Below, piece by piece: positions 1 to 6,833 of a stretch of 14,989 nucleotides of DNA. Below the pieces are notes generated by a model that worked only from the letters and a program-made list of their open reading frames with translations, was not told the origin of the DNA and ran no database searches. The DNA is taken from assembly GCA_030603445.1 (NCBI GenBank), contig JAUVXU010000026.1, forward strand, positions 1-14,989. The letters run 5' to 3'. Source of the stretch: Methanomicrobia archaeon. GTDB taxonomy: Archaea > Methanobacteriota_B > Thermococci > Methanofastidiosales > NM3. The translations under genes and the position numbers were made by a program. The first letter of the stretch is position 1. Each line of letters begins with the position of its first letter.

Positions 1-1
1 A

Positions 2-466
2 CTATTGCCTCTCTTCGGAATCCTTGTGGCTGCCATTTTGGTCATGTCCACCGGGGCCTTCACATCCGTTACGGCGGACCGTAACGCAACAATTAACGTC
101 GTCGGGGACGCATCAGCAATCCTCGGGATAAACCCTGCAGACGGGCCAAAGGGGAAGTATGCTGGATTTGATGAATCCGGCAAGTTCTTGATCGACGTAG
201 GGAAGGTCGCAAAAGGCGTTAACGGCGATGCACAAATAGTAATAGAGGACGTCTTCACAATAACGAACAACGGCACGCAGGACGTGCTTGTTACACTCCT
301 TGCACTTAACGGGGAATCTGCTGCAAACAACTTTGGTCTAAGCGAGACATCATTCACCCTTGCTCCAGGACAGATGCAGTCAGTATCAATGAAGATGGAC
401 ACAAGCGGCCTCTCCGAGGGAGACAGCGTGCTTACAAGCATAAACATAAACGCCACTGCAATTTAA
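2..466 (+). CDS. DUF1102-like secreted surface protein, 5' end cut by the window
   Basis: The reading frame is open to the left edge, so the true start lies upstream and the TTG at 5 is probably an internal Leu. The first ~20 visible residues are a hydrophobic segment ending in STGAFTSVTADR, the end of a signal peptide or membrane anchor. The following stretch (NATINVVGDASAILGI) is like the start of DUF1102 proteins, which are secreted archaeal proteins of unknown function best known from haloarchaea. The rest looks like a beta-sandwich: an ITNNGTQDV stretch near residue 85, then a Thr/Ser/Gly-rich tail ending NINATAI. NAT and NGT sequons are present, so it could be a target of the glycosylation genes downstream; that is inference. 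It is GC-richer than its neighbours and ends at a hairpin terminator, so it is a separate unit. The family call rests on recalled motif similarity only. Confidence 0.7.
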   Translation, partial: LLPLFGILVAAILVMSTGAFTSVTADRNATINVVGDASAILGINPADGPKGKYAGFDESGKFLIDVGKVAKGVNGDAQIVIEDVFTITNNGTQDVLVTLLALNGESAANNFGLSETSFTLAPGQMQSVSMKMDTSGLSEGDSVLTSININATAI

Positions 467-477
467 TACTGTAAAAA

Positions 478-505
478 GAGGGATATTCCCTCCTTTTTTA
501 TTTTT
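478..505 (+). terminator. Hairpin plus T-tract terminator after the DUF1102-like gene
   Basis: A perfect 6-bp stem GAGGGA / TCCCTC (478-483 with 487-492) has a 3-base loop and is followed by T6 (494-499), A and T5. It lies 12 bases after the stop at 466. Both the hairpin and the T-tract fit transcription termination; T-tracts alone are often enough in archaea. Confidence 0.75.
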
Positions 506-712
506 AAGTTGATTCTACTAGATGGAACAGCAAGAAAAATACCAATATCCATCAATACAATCCCAATAATTGCCCATATTGTTTTATTCTCCTATGTTTG
601 CCCCTTTTATTCTCATTTTATTAGAAATAAAACTGTTGTTATCATAAAGTTAATCCTATATTTAACTATTTTTAACAGTTTATTTTTTATTTGATGATTT
701 TACAATTACTAT

Positions 713-721
713 AAAGGTGAT
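713..721 (+). promoter_or_regulatory. Ribosome binding site fixing a TTG start
   Basis: AAAGGTGAT lies 3 bases before the TTG at 725 and matches the complement of the archaeal 16S rRNA 3' end. There is no ATG in frame before the first conserved epimerase motif, so this site decides the TTG start. The upstream gap 506-712 is AT-rich. It holds a short TTG-initiated frame (509-694) with no recognisable content and no ribosome binding site, and no other gene that I can support. Confidence 0.7.
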
Positions 722-724
722 ACA

Positions 725-1801
725 TTGCCAATAGCGATAGTTCTTGGAACAAGGCCTGAGATCATAAAGTTCTCACCAATAATACGGGACCTGGAAAAGA
801 GAGGAACAGACTATTTTGTCATTCACACAGGACAGCACTATTCTTTTGAGATGGACAAGATATTTTTTGAAGAACTCGAACTTCCGGAACCAAAACATCA
901 TCTAAACGTGGGGTCTGGCAGCCATGGAGAACAAAGCGCGAAGATGATTGAAGGAATAGAAAAGATAATTGATTCAGAAAAACCAGGAGTTGTGCTTGTT
1001 CAGGGCGATACGAACACTGTTCTTGCCGGGTCTATTGTAACAAGCAAGGTAAGTGCGCTTCTTGGGCATGTTGAAGCAGGACTCAGAAGCTACGATAGAA
1101 CGATGCCTGAAGAAGTAAATCGAGTTGTATCAGACCACCTCTCAGACCTTCTTTTTGCCCCAACGCAAAACTCGAAAGAAAATCTTGTTAAGGAGGGGAT
1201 AAGCGATGAGAAGATATTTGTTACCGGAAATACAGTTGTCGATGCACTTTTTCAGAATCTTGAGATATCACAAAAAAGGTTTTCTGAAAAATCCGTAATT
1301 CCTGATGGAAAATATATGCTTGTTACAGCCCACAGGCAAGAGAACGTGGATGATCCAACAAAGCTTAAATCAATCCTTGAGTCGTTGCATTCTCTTTCTG
1401 AAAATCTAAATGTAAAAGTTCTCTTTCCAGCGCACCCCAGGACTGTAAAGATGATGGAACGCTTTCTTCTTGATAAACCGCTGGGCGTAGAGATAATAAA
1501 ACCTGTTGGCTATCTTGAATTTTTGCAGCTTGAAAGCAAGGCTTCGCTAATAGTTACGGATTCAGGCGGTGTCCAGGAAGAGGCCTGCATACTAAACGTG
1601 CCATGTGTCACGATACGAGAAAATACTGAGCGGCCCGAGACAGTTGAAGCCGGGGCCAATGCACTTGCAGGGACTGGCAAAGATAAGATAATTGAAGTTG
1701 CAAGCAGTATGATAAACTCCGACAGGAAATGGAAAAATCCATTCGGGGATGGGAAAAGCGGAAAGAGGATTGTTAATATCTGTTTGGAAAAAATAATATG
1801 A
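725..1801 (+). CDS. wecB: UDP-N-acetylglucosamine 2-epimerase (non-hydrolysing)
   Basis: This cytoplasmic enzyme interconverts UDP-GlcNAc and UDP-ManNAc. At 358 residues it has close to the usual family length and contains the full motif series: GTRPEIIKFSPI (8-19), HTGQHYS (34-40), QGDTNTVLAGS (93-103), HVEAGLRS (115-122), MPEEVNR (127-133), TAHRQEN (201-207), FPAHPRT (234-240), TDSGGVQEEA (278-287) and RENTERPETVEAG (298-310). D95, E117, E130 and H203 sit where the catalytic acids and histidine of E. coli WecB are found. The retained motifs favour the non-hydrolysing form over NeuC/LegG hydrolases. The start is TTG with a good ribosome binding site. The stop overlaps a possible ATG of the next frame (ATGA at 1798-1801), so it heads an operon with the HAD and UbiA-like genes. 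No UDP-ManNAc dehydrogenase is in the window, so UDP-ManNAc is either used directly or oxidised by an enzyme encoded elsewhere. Confidence 0.93.
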   Translation: MPIAIVLGTRPEIIKFSPIIRDLEKRGTDYFVIHTGQHYSFEMDKIFFEELELPEPKHHLNVGSGSHGEQSAKMIEGIEKIIDSEKPGVVLVQGDTNTVLAGSIVTSKVSALLGHVEAGLRSYDRTMPEEVNRVVSDHLSDLLFAPTQNSKENLVKEGISDEKIFVTGNTVVDALFQNLEISQKRFSEKSVIPDGKYMLVTAHRQENVDDPTKLKSILESLHSLSENLNVKVLFPAHPRTVKMMERFLLDKPLGVEIIKPVGYLEFLQLESKASLIVTDSGGVQEEACILNVPCVTIRENTERPETVEAGANALAGTGKDKIIEVASSMINSDRKWKNPFGDGKSGKRIVNICLEKII

Positions 1802-1836
1802 CAAGACGTATTACTAAATATCAAGAAGGCATATCA

Positions 1837-2454
1837 ATGAACACAGTTTTTTTCGATCTTGATGGGACTATATCATTGGAAGAATTTAACAATACCTTTG
1901 ATTTTATAGAATTATACTACTGTTACCATAAATGCAGGAAAAAGTTGCTATTAAAATACGTTTATACAATTCTAATGATTTTAATGCCGTATTCTTTTAT
2001 AAAGAAACGCAGGATTCTCATTAATTTATTATTTAATAATATTGTGGCAGATGACCTCACCAAATTTACAAAAAAATGTTATCTGCCTATTTTTCACACG
2101 AAGCTTAATTACAATGTTGTAGAAAAAATAAAAGAATATAAAAAGAAAGGATATCATCTTGTTCTATTAACGGCATGCACCGAGATCCCTGCCAAGATTA
2201 TCAGCAAAGATCTGGGTTTTGATGATTGCATCAGTACTACATTTATTATAAAAGATAAGAAGATATGTGGTGTTGATGAGGATAACTTCGGTGATCTGAA
2301 AATTAGTGCTTTAGAAAAAAATTTAAAAAACAGGGAATTTTTAAAGGAATGCATATACTATACAGACGATACTAAAAATGAGAAGAAGTTGATATCTCTT
2401 TTCAAGACGGCATATATAGTAAAAGACACAGCGATTTTAAGGTATGAGGTGTAA
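1837..2454 (+). CDS. HAD-superfamily phosphatase (SerB-like, subclass IB)
   Basis: Predicted cytoplasmic aspartate-nucleophile phosphatase. Motif I is FFDLDGTI right at the N-terminus (nucleophile D7, acid D9), motif II is LLTAC, a Lys-rich stretch follows, and motif IV is YYTDDTKNE near the C-terminus. I chose ATG 1837 because HAD motif I normally lies within the first ten residues and AGAAGG precedes it by 7 bases. The alternative ATG at 1798 overlaps the epimerase stop and adds 13 residues with no ribosome binding site. Between motifs I and II lies a helical cap rich in Tyr, Leu and Lys. The gene is very AT-rich. It overlaps the ribosome binding site of the UbiA-like gene and is probably translationally coupled to it. 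HAD-IB domains are known fused to, or beside, UbiA-type transferases, which suggests it dephosphorylates a polyprenyl-linked sugar phosphate; that substrate is inference. Confidence 0.8.
   Translation: MNTVFFDLDGTISLEEFNNTFDFIELYYCYHKCRKKLLLKYVYTILMILMPYSFIKKRRILINLLFNNIVADDLTKFTKKCYLPIFHTKLNYNVVEKIKEYKKKGYHLVLLTACTEIPAKIISKDLGFDDCISTTFIIKDKKICGVDEDNFGDLKISALEKNLKNREFLKECIYYTDDTKNEKKLISLFKTAYIVKDTAILRYEV
2446..2451 (+). promoter_or_regulatory. Ribosome binding site choosing GTG 2459
   Basis: GAGGTG ends 7 bases before GTG 2459. The alternative ATG at 2444 has no such site in front of it and actually overlaps this one. The site lies inside the last codons of the HAD gene, consistent with translational coupling. 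Confidence 0.65.
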
Positions 2455-2458
2455 AATC

Positions 2459-3367
2459 GTGACAGATGCTGTGCTCAAGGAAAAATTATCCCTCTTTATC
2501 CCAGGGTATTTTACTTATAGGTCCAGGACCCCAAGTATTCCTATATTTATGGGCGTTTATTTCATCTACCCTGTTAGCATACTGTTGTCCTTTATAGAGC
2601 TCCTCTATCTAATTGATAATGGAATAAATCAATATTTCTCCCATATCTTTTTGGAACATCTCTTCTTGTATCTGCTTTATTATTTCTGCTTCTTTACAAT
2701 ATATGAAATAGGATATATCTTTAATGATGCAATCTCTGTAAAATCCGAAAATCATCCAAAGAAACGTTTATCTCCATCATTGAATAGAGCTTTAGTATAT
2801 TGTAGCACAATATTTAGAATATTGTTATTTGTCTTATTATATTTTTTATTCAATTCTTATCTTGAACCTAATCAAGGATATACATTTATTTTAATAAACA
2901 CTTTTCTTATAATCGTTTATTATGTCCACAACAGCATCCCAAAACCCTTTAGAATATTTACCATTTTCTATTTAAGACTTATGAGATCAATTTATCCCCT
3001 CTTGTATTTTATGCTAACTGATACAAAAATACTAACGTTGGCATTAATATATGGAATTGTATTTGCAGCATATAACGTCATCACATATATTGTTATAAAC
3101 TATGATTCCTTCTATCTAAAATCAGATGAAATGATCAAAAAATTATATTACAATCCACGATTCAGGACTATCTTTTTTGTTACCAATATCGCAGTTATTG
3201 TTATATTCATGGAGATAATGTATCCTCAAAATATATCTAAATCTCTCTTTTTTATCTGTTATGCCAGCATGTTTTTTGTCATGATGAGTTATGGGATTAG
3301 CAAAACCAGATACAAAAAAAAGTATGACAAAAATACTGAATCTTCCACCTATTATAAGTTTGTATAA
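2459..3367 (+). CDS. Divergent UbiA-like polyprenyl-phosphate transferase, membrane protein
   Basis: This 302-residue protein has about eight to nine hydrophobic segments and a basic C-terminal tail. The recognisable part is GYIFND followed by HPKKRLSP (residues 85-106). In UbiA and decaprenyl-phosphate phosphoribosyltransferase families this loop reads NDxxDxxxDxxHPxKR and binds the Mg-pyrophosphate of the donor. Here the ND and HPxKR are kept, but the second and third Asp appear as Ser and Glu. This is either a distant family member or one with altered chemistry. The second Asp-rich loop is not clear; NYDSFYLKSDE is the nearest candidate. GTG start chosen from its ribosome binding site. It follows the HAD phosphatase directly, the arrangement expected if the transferase makes a polyprenyl-phospho-sugar phosphate that the HAD enzyme then dephosphorylates. 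It is the most AT-rich gene of the window. The family call is moderate and the substrate unknown. Confidence 0.6.
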   Translation: MTDAVLKEKLSLFIPGYFTYRSRTPSIPIFMGVYFIYPVSILLSFIELLYLIDNGINQYFSHIFLEHLFLYLLYYFCFFTIYEIGYIFNDAISVKSENHPKKRLSPSLNRALVYCSTIFRILLFVLLYFLFNSYLEPNQGYTFILINTFLIIVYYVHNSIPKPFRIFTIFYLRLMRSIYPLLYFMLTDTKILTLALIYGIVFAAYNVITYIVINYDSFYLKSDEMIKKLYYNPRFRTIFFVTNIAVIVIFMEIMYPQNISKSLFFICYASMFFVMMSYGISKTRYKKKYDKNTESSTYYKFV

Positions 3368-3516
3368 AAGGAAAAAACTTAGTTAATGGGTATCTAGTTA
3401 TGCACATGATTATAAAAAATATATAAAAAGAAATCGTTCTATAATGTATTTCAATAATAAACTCGAGATAATTTCATTTTTACACTGTTTTTGGAATCTA
3501 AAAATATCAGAAAACA

Positions 3517-3524
3517 TTATATAT
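3517..3524 (+). promoter_or_regulatory. TATA-like box for the GT2 gene, probably leaderless
   Basis: TTATATAT is centred about 24 bases before ATG 3545, so the transcript would begin at or within a base or two of the start codon. No ribosome binding site precedes this ATG, which agrees. The surrounding gap 3368-3544 is AT-rich and contains no gene that I can support. Confidence 0.55.
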
Positions 3525-3544
3525 GTTAAAATAAGATTAAAATC

Positions 3545-4474
3545 ATGTTTGTTTCTTGCATCATACCAATGTACGATGAAGAAGAAAATGCAAGGCTTGT
3601 TGTAAAAAAAACAGACGATGTGATGAAACAATACGATGATTATGAGATAATATGTGTCAATGATGGTTCAAAAGATGGCACTCTCTTAAAACTCAATGAG
3701 CTTAAAAAAGACTTTCCAGCTTTAAAAGTGGTCACATATGAGGATAACATTGGAATGGGATATGCTATAAGAAAAGGCATTGAAGCAGCAAAAGGCGATG
3801 TTATCATAACACTTGATGCCGATCAGACCTTTGATCCTGAGGATATCCCAAAACTCATGGACCATATTAATGAATATGATATTGTGATCGGATCTCCTTA
3901 CATAAAAGGCGGAAAGCTTGAAAATGTTGCATTTTACAGGGCATGGATAAGCAAGCTTGGAAATATTGTACTTTCATCAACTATGCCTTATGATGTTCAG
4001 AGCACTACTACTGTTTTTAGGGCGTATAGGCGCGAGGTCTTTGAAACTATCGATATAGAATCAGATAAAATGGAAATAAATCCCGAAATACTTACAAAGG
4101 CCGGGGCGCTGGGTTATAAAGTGAAAGAGGTGCCAGTTAAACTTTCAAAAAGGGAGTTTGGAGAATCAAAATTCAGCTTTTTTTCAGGAGTAAGGGGGCA
4201 TTTCTGGTTATCTGCCTACGAGAAGCCGTTTATTATTTTTGGATTCTTTGGTATCTTGCTTTTGATATTTGGCCTGATTTCTGGCCTGTATATTTTAAAG
4301 CTTTATCTTTCTAATTCACTTGACCCGAACAGGCCCCTTATCAACCTGACAATTCTCTTTACTGTCGGAGGGATGATAATACTTCTCTTTGGTTTTGTTT
4401 CAAATCAGATACTGCAGATAAAAAAGGAGATATTAAAGATAAGACGGGACATGGTAAAGAAAAGGAGAATATAA
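3545..4474 (+). CDS. GT2 glycosyltransferase, dolichyl-phosphate-sugar synthase-like, membrane anchored
   Basis: Predicted to transfer a hexose from a nucleotide sugar to polyprenyl (dolichyl) phosphate on the cytoplasmic face. The 309 residues start with CIIPMYDEEENA (5-16), then VNDGSKDGT (38-46), NIGMGYAIRKG (68-78) and LDADQTFDPED (90-100), which holds the metal-binding DAD at 91-93. KREFGESKF (202-210) matches the R..GeSK motif of DPM-type enzymes. Two membrane helices follow (about 229-255 and 267-289), then a basic Lys/Arg tail (IKKEILKIRRDMVKKRR) lying on the cytoplasmic side. Two C-terminal helices are usual for the larger DPM/GtrB-like members. It probably supplies a lipid-linked donor to the convergent GT39-like enzyme. 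It has its own TATA-like box and appears leaderless. A decayed relative of its first 23 codons lies at 12188-12256. The sugar cannot be read from sequence. Confidence 0.85.
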   Translation: MFVSCIIPMYDEEENARLVVKKTDDVMKQYDDYEIICVNDGSKDGTLLKLNELKKDFPALKVVTYEDNIGMGYAIRKGIEAAKGDVIITLDADQTFDPEDIPKLMDHINEYDIVIGSPYIKGGKLENVAFYRAWISKLGNIVLSSTMPYDVQSTTTVFRAYRREVFETIDIESDKMEINPEILTKAGALGYKVKEVPVKLSKREFGESKFSFFSGVRGHFWLSAYEKPFIIFGFFGILLLIFGLISGLYILKLYLSNSLDPNRPLINLTILFTVGGMIILLFGFVSNQILQIKKEILKIRRDMVKKRRI

Positions 4475-4494
4475 TTACTCTTCCAGGAGTAATT
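4473..4494. terminator. Hairpin at the junction of two convergent genes
   Basis: AATTACTC (4473-4480) pairs perfectly with GAGTAATT (4487-4494) around a 6-base loop. The hairpin covers the junction between the stop codons (4472-4474 and 4475-4477) and the last codons of the reverse-strand gene. On the forward strand T6 follows at 4504-4509, so it could end the GT2 transcript. With no spacer between the genes it could also act in both directions. Confidence 0.5.
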
Positions 4495-6709
4495 CAAAGA
4501 TCTTTTTTACAAACTCCTTTTCAGACGGGTTCTGTTTATAAAAAGTATGATAGAATATATTATAACCGACCCACATGACTGTGCCTTCTCCTATCTTTTC
4601 CTTTGCCACAAGAATTTCCCCATCAGCTGTCGCCAAAACATCATAATTTGTGCCTTCAGTTGGAGTATAAGTTGCACCATACCAAGAAGAAGTTCCAGAT
4701 AAGAACCCTGAGAACTCGTATGCTCCAGAGAGTTTCCCAAATGTTTCTATTTCCGGATTTTCTGCAACTGATTCCCTATGAATTAACATATTTAAAAAGT
4801 AAGTGTACTCTAAATTATATATTGCAGAACTAAAGTTTCCAGAACAATCTATTATCACATTTCCCCCATTATTGAGATAGTCCATAAGCAACTTCTGGCT
4901 TTTTTCAATATTATTCCATTTAAAATTATAGAGTAAAACGAAATCATACTCCATTAGCTGGTCAAGCGTGTAATCATCGATGTAATCGCTGGCTTCTTTA
5001 ATTTTTATTTCTCCCTGGTAAATATAGTATTCATAGTCTGTTATAGATTCAAGATAGTTCTCCCAGTTTCTTCCGATATACAGAGCTTTTGGTTTTGGTT
5101 CCACTTCTACGAGTTTTAAGAGCCTGAACCCTTCATAGCTATACAATTCTTCGCAAGATGAGAATTCATAGGGTTTTAGAGTTGCATAGTAGTTAATATG
5201 ATATTTCTGGAGTTCGTGATCAAAAGCATATGGGTCATCATAAAATGGCATTGCAAATATTCCTTTATTTGTGTACCATCCTAAAATGACCCACAAGTCC
5301 GAATATACTCGAGATGTATTGAAATCTTCGACATTTTCGTTTATCCATGCGCTCATGCCTTTTGATTGGATGATTTGTAGAGATTCATCTTTGGTTTCCA
5401 TATCTGAAATCTGGGAGAAAGCAGAAGCGGAGAAGGAAAAAAGAACCAATAACATTACCGCTGAATACGTAATATAGCGTTTTTTAACAATGCCATCGAG
5501 AGTTTTACCTAGTTCTTGGGCAGAAATTGCGATGATAAATGCTATTCCCGGCATCATCATTATGTAGTATCTTGGAACTATTTGGTAATAGTTTGAGTGA
5601 AAAAGGAAATAACTCAACATCCATATTATAAACATAAAATAAAATTGCGCCTTGTTATCCTTGAAATTTGGCATTGTAAATCTGTAAAACGAATAAGAAA
5701 GCAGCAATAACACTATCTCAGAAAAAAAGAAGCTGGTGTTTTTGAAAGTATAATAAAATATTAGGAAGTAAAACAAAAGAATGAAAAAGGATTGTATTTT
5801 CTTGTTTGAATGCCCCAAATATTTAACTATATTTAGGAAACCTCCCACTAAAACTATCGTTATTATTATGGGAAAATAACGTTCATAAATTAAGTAAGTA
5901 TCAATGTTATCAATGAAAAAAAACTTGCTTCGGGAATAAATCTCACCAATTGCACCAGTAGTTTCTACAGTTCTTCCAAAACCACTAAAGATAATCCTTA
6001 TGTAAAAAAATGGGTCGCCAGTATTGTTTCTATAAAATACCATCACAGGAATAAAAACAAGAAATGCAGCTATAATCCCTGCAATATGGTGTTTTACAAA
6101 TCGTATCTTTTTTTGTGTTGTAATGTAGTAGAAAAAAATCGGGATTATTATAAGACCTGCCGTACTTCTTGTTAAAAACGCGAGAAGATATGCGGGCCAG
6201 AACAAAATTAAAAATTTAGGGTCTTTTTCAAGACCTAAAACAAAGAAATAAACAGCAACAATAGACATTGACACACTTGCAATATCTGCATATCCTACTG
6301 CTTCCCAGGTGATCATTACCCCTGAAAAAAGAAAAATAAATGCCGCCACAAAGCTTGGAAGCTTTGGTATTTTTAATTTTAGAAGCAGATATAGTGCAAT
6401 TGCACCAACAAGCGTTAAGAAACAGTCTATTATCATTATCGCATTTTCGTGCACATAACCCATTCTAAAGACAATAGAAACAAGATAAGGTACAAAAGGC
6501 CCCCTGTCAAACTCGAAGTACCCTGTGCCCTGCCCTGAAAATGTAAGCGCATTTATCAAAAATGAATATGTATCCCATTCTAAACCTATCCTCGCCTGGG
6601 AATAGAACTTAAAATAAAGGAGAAAAATACCAGATGCAAGAAGGAGCAACACGATAAGTAATTCCAAGATCCTGTGTTTTCTTCCTTTTTGCATAATAGG
6701 TTTAGGCAT
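4475..6709 (-). CDS. GT39/PMT-like polytopic glycosyltransferase with a soluble C-terminal domain
   Basis: This 744-residue integral membrane protein has an N-terminal anchor (about 13-34). A first extracytoplasmic loop contains GLEWDTYSFLINAL (42-55) and YFEFDRGPFVPYL (64-76). This is the layout of ArnT/PMT_2 enzymes, whose acidic loop residues (here E44/D46 and E66/D68) bind the polyprenyl-phosphate-sugar donor. Roughly ten further helices extend to about 430. Residues 435-744 are soluble and probably extracytoplasmic. Within them, 540-744 resembles a class I glutamine amidotransferase-like (ThuA-like) fold: ALYIGRNW, YDFVLLYN, LLMDYLNNGGNVIIDCSGN and KIGEGTVMWVGYN. No Cys-His-Glu triad is apparent, so that domain probably binds rather than catalyses. 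The family transfers sugars from polyprenyl-phosphate donors to glycans, lipids or proteins on the outer face. It starts at ATG 6709 behind a TATA-like box. GT39/PMT_2 membership is well supported; acceptor and sugar are unknown. Confidence 0.8.
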   Translation of the reverse strand: MPKPIMQKGRKHRILELLIVLLLLASGIFLLYFKFYSQARIGLEWDTYSFLINALTFSGQGTGYFEFDRGPFVPYLVSIVFRMGYVHENAIMIIDCFLTLVGAIALYLLLKLKIPKLPSFVAAFIFLFSGVMITWEAVGYADIASVSMSIVAVYFFVLGLEKDPKFLILFWPAYLLAFLTRSTAGLIIIPIFFYYITTQKKIRFVKHHIAGIIAAFLVFIPVMVFYRNNTGDPFFYIRIIFSGFGRTVETTGAIGEIYSRSKFFFIDNIDTYLIYERYFPIIITIVLVGGFLNIVKYLGHSNKKIQSFFILLFYFLIFYYTFKNTSFFFSEIVLLLLSYSFYRFTMPNFKDNKAQFYFMFIIWMLSYFLFHSNYYQIVPRYYIMMMPGIAFIIAISAQELGKTLDGIVKKRYITYSAVMLLVLFSFSASAFSQISDMETKDESLQIIQSKGMSAWINENVEDFNTSRVYSDLWVILGWYTNKGIFAMPFYDDPYAFDHELQKYHINYYATLKPYEFSSCEELYSYEGFRLLKLVEVEPKPKALYIGRNWENYLESITDYEYYIYQGEIKIKEASDYIDDYTLDQLMEYDFVLLYNFKWNNIEKSQKLLMDYLNNGGNVIIDCSGNFSSAIYNLEYTYFLNMLIHRESVAENPEIETFGKLSGAYEFSGFLSGTSSWYGATYTPTEGTNYDVLATADGEILVAKEKIGEGTVMWVGYNIFYHTFYKQNPSEKEFVKKIFELLLEE

Positions 6710-6730
6710 ATTTAACCTAAACTCTAAAAC

Positions 6731-6740
6731 ATTTAAATAT
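6731..6740 (-). promoter_or_regulatory. TATA-like box for the GT39-like gene
   Basis: Read on the reverse strand this is ATATTTAAAT, centred about 26 bases before ATG 6709. A weak AGGT also lies a few bases before the ATG, so the transcript may be leaderless or very short-leadered. It shares a 124-base divergent intergenic region with the promoter of the GT4 gene at 6834. Confidence 0.5.
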
Positions 6741-6806
6741 CTTTCTTATTTTGTTGAGTTGCGATTCTAAAACAGTAAAATCTCCCATCATAGGGGGAAA
6801 ATAGAT

Positions 6807-6814
6807 AAATATAA
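6807..6814 (+). promoter_or_regulatory. TATA-like box for the GT4 gene, probably leaderless
   Basis: AAATATAA is centred 24 bases before ATG 6834 and no ribosome binding site precedes that ATG. The spacing predicts transcription starting at the start codon. Confidence 0.55.
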
Positions 6815-6833
6815 TTAGATTAATTTATCACAA

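Noticed and set aside
509-694. Short TTG-initiated forward frame of 61 codons
   Set aside because: No ribosome binding site, extreme AT composition, no recognisable motif, and it begins right behind a terminator.
1510-1824. Two reverse frames opposite the 3' end of the epimerase gene
   Set aside because: They are antisense shadows of conserved epimerase codons, with no translation signals or family resemblance.
3410-3631. Reverse frame overlapping the GT2 promoter and N-terminus
   Set aside because: It lies opposite a well-supported gene and its promoter; the content is low-complexity Phe/Ile from AT-rich DNA.
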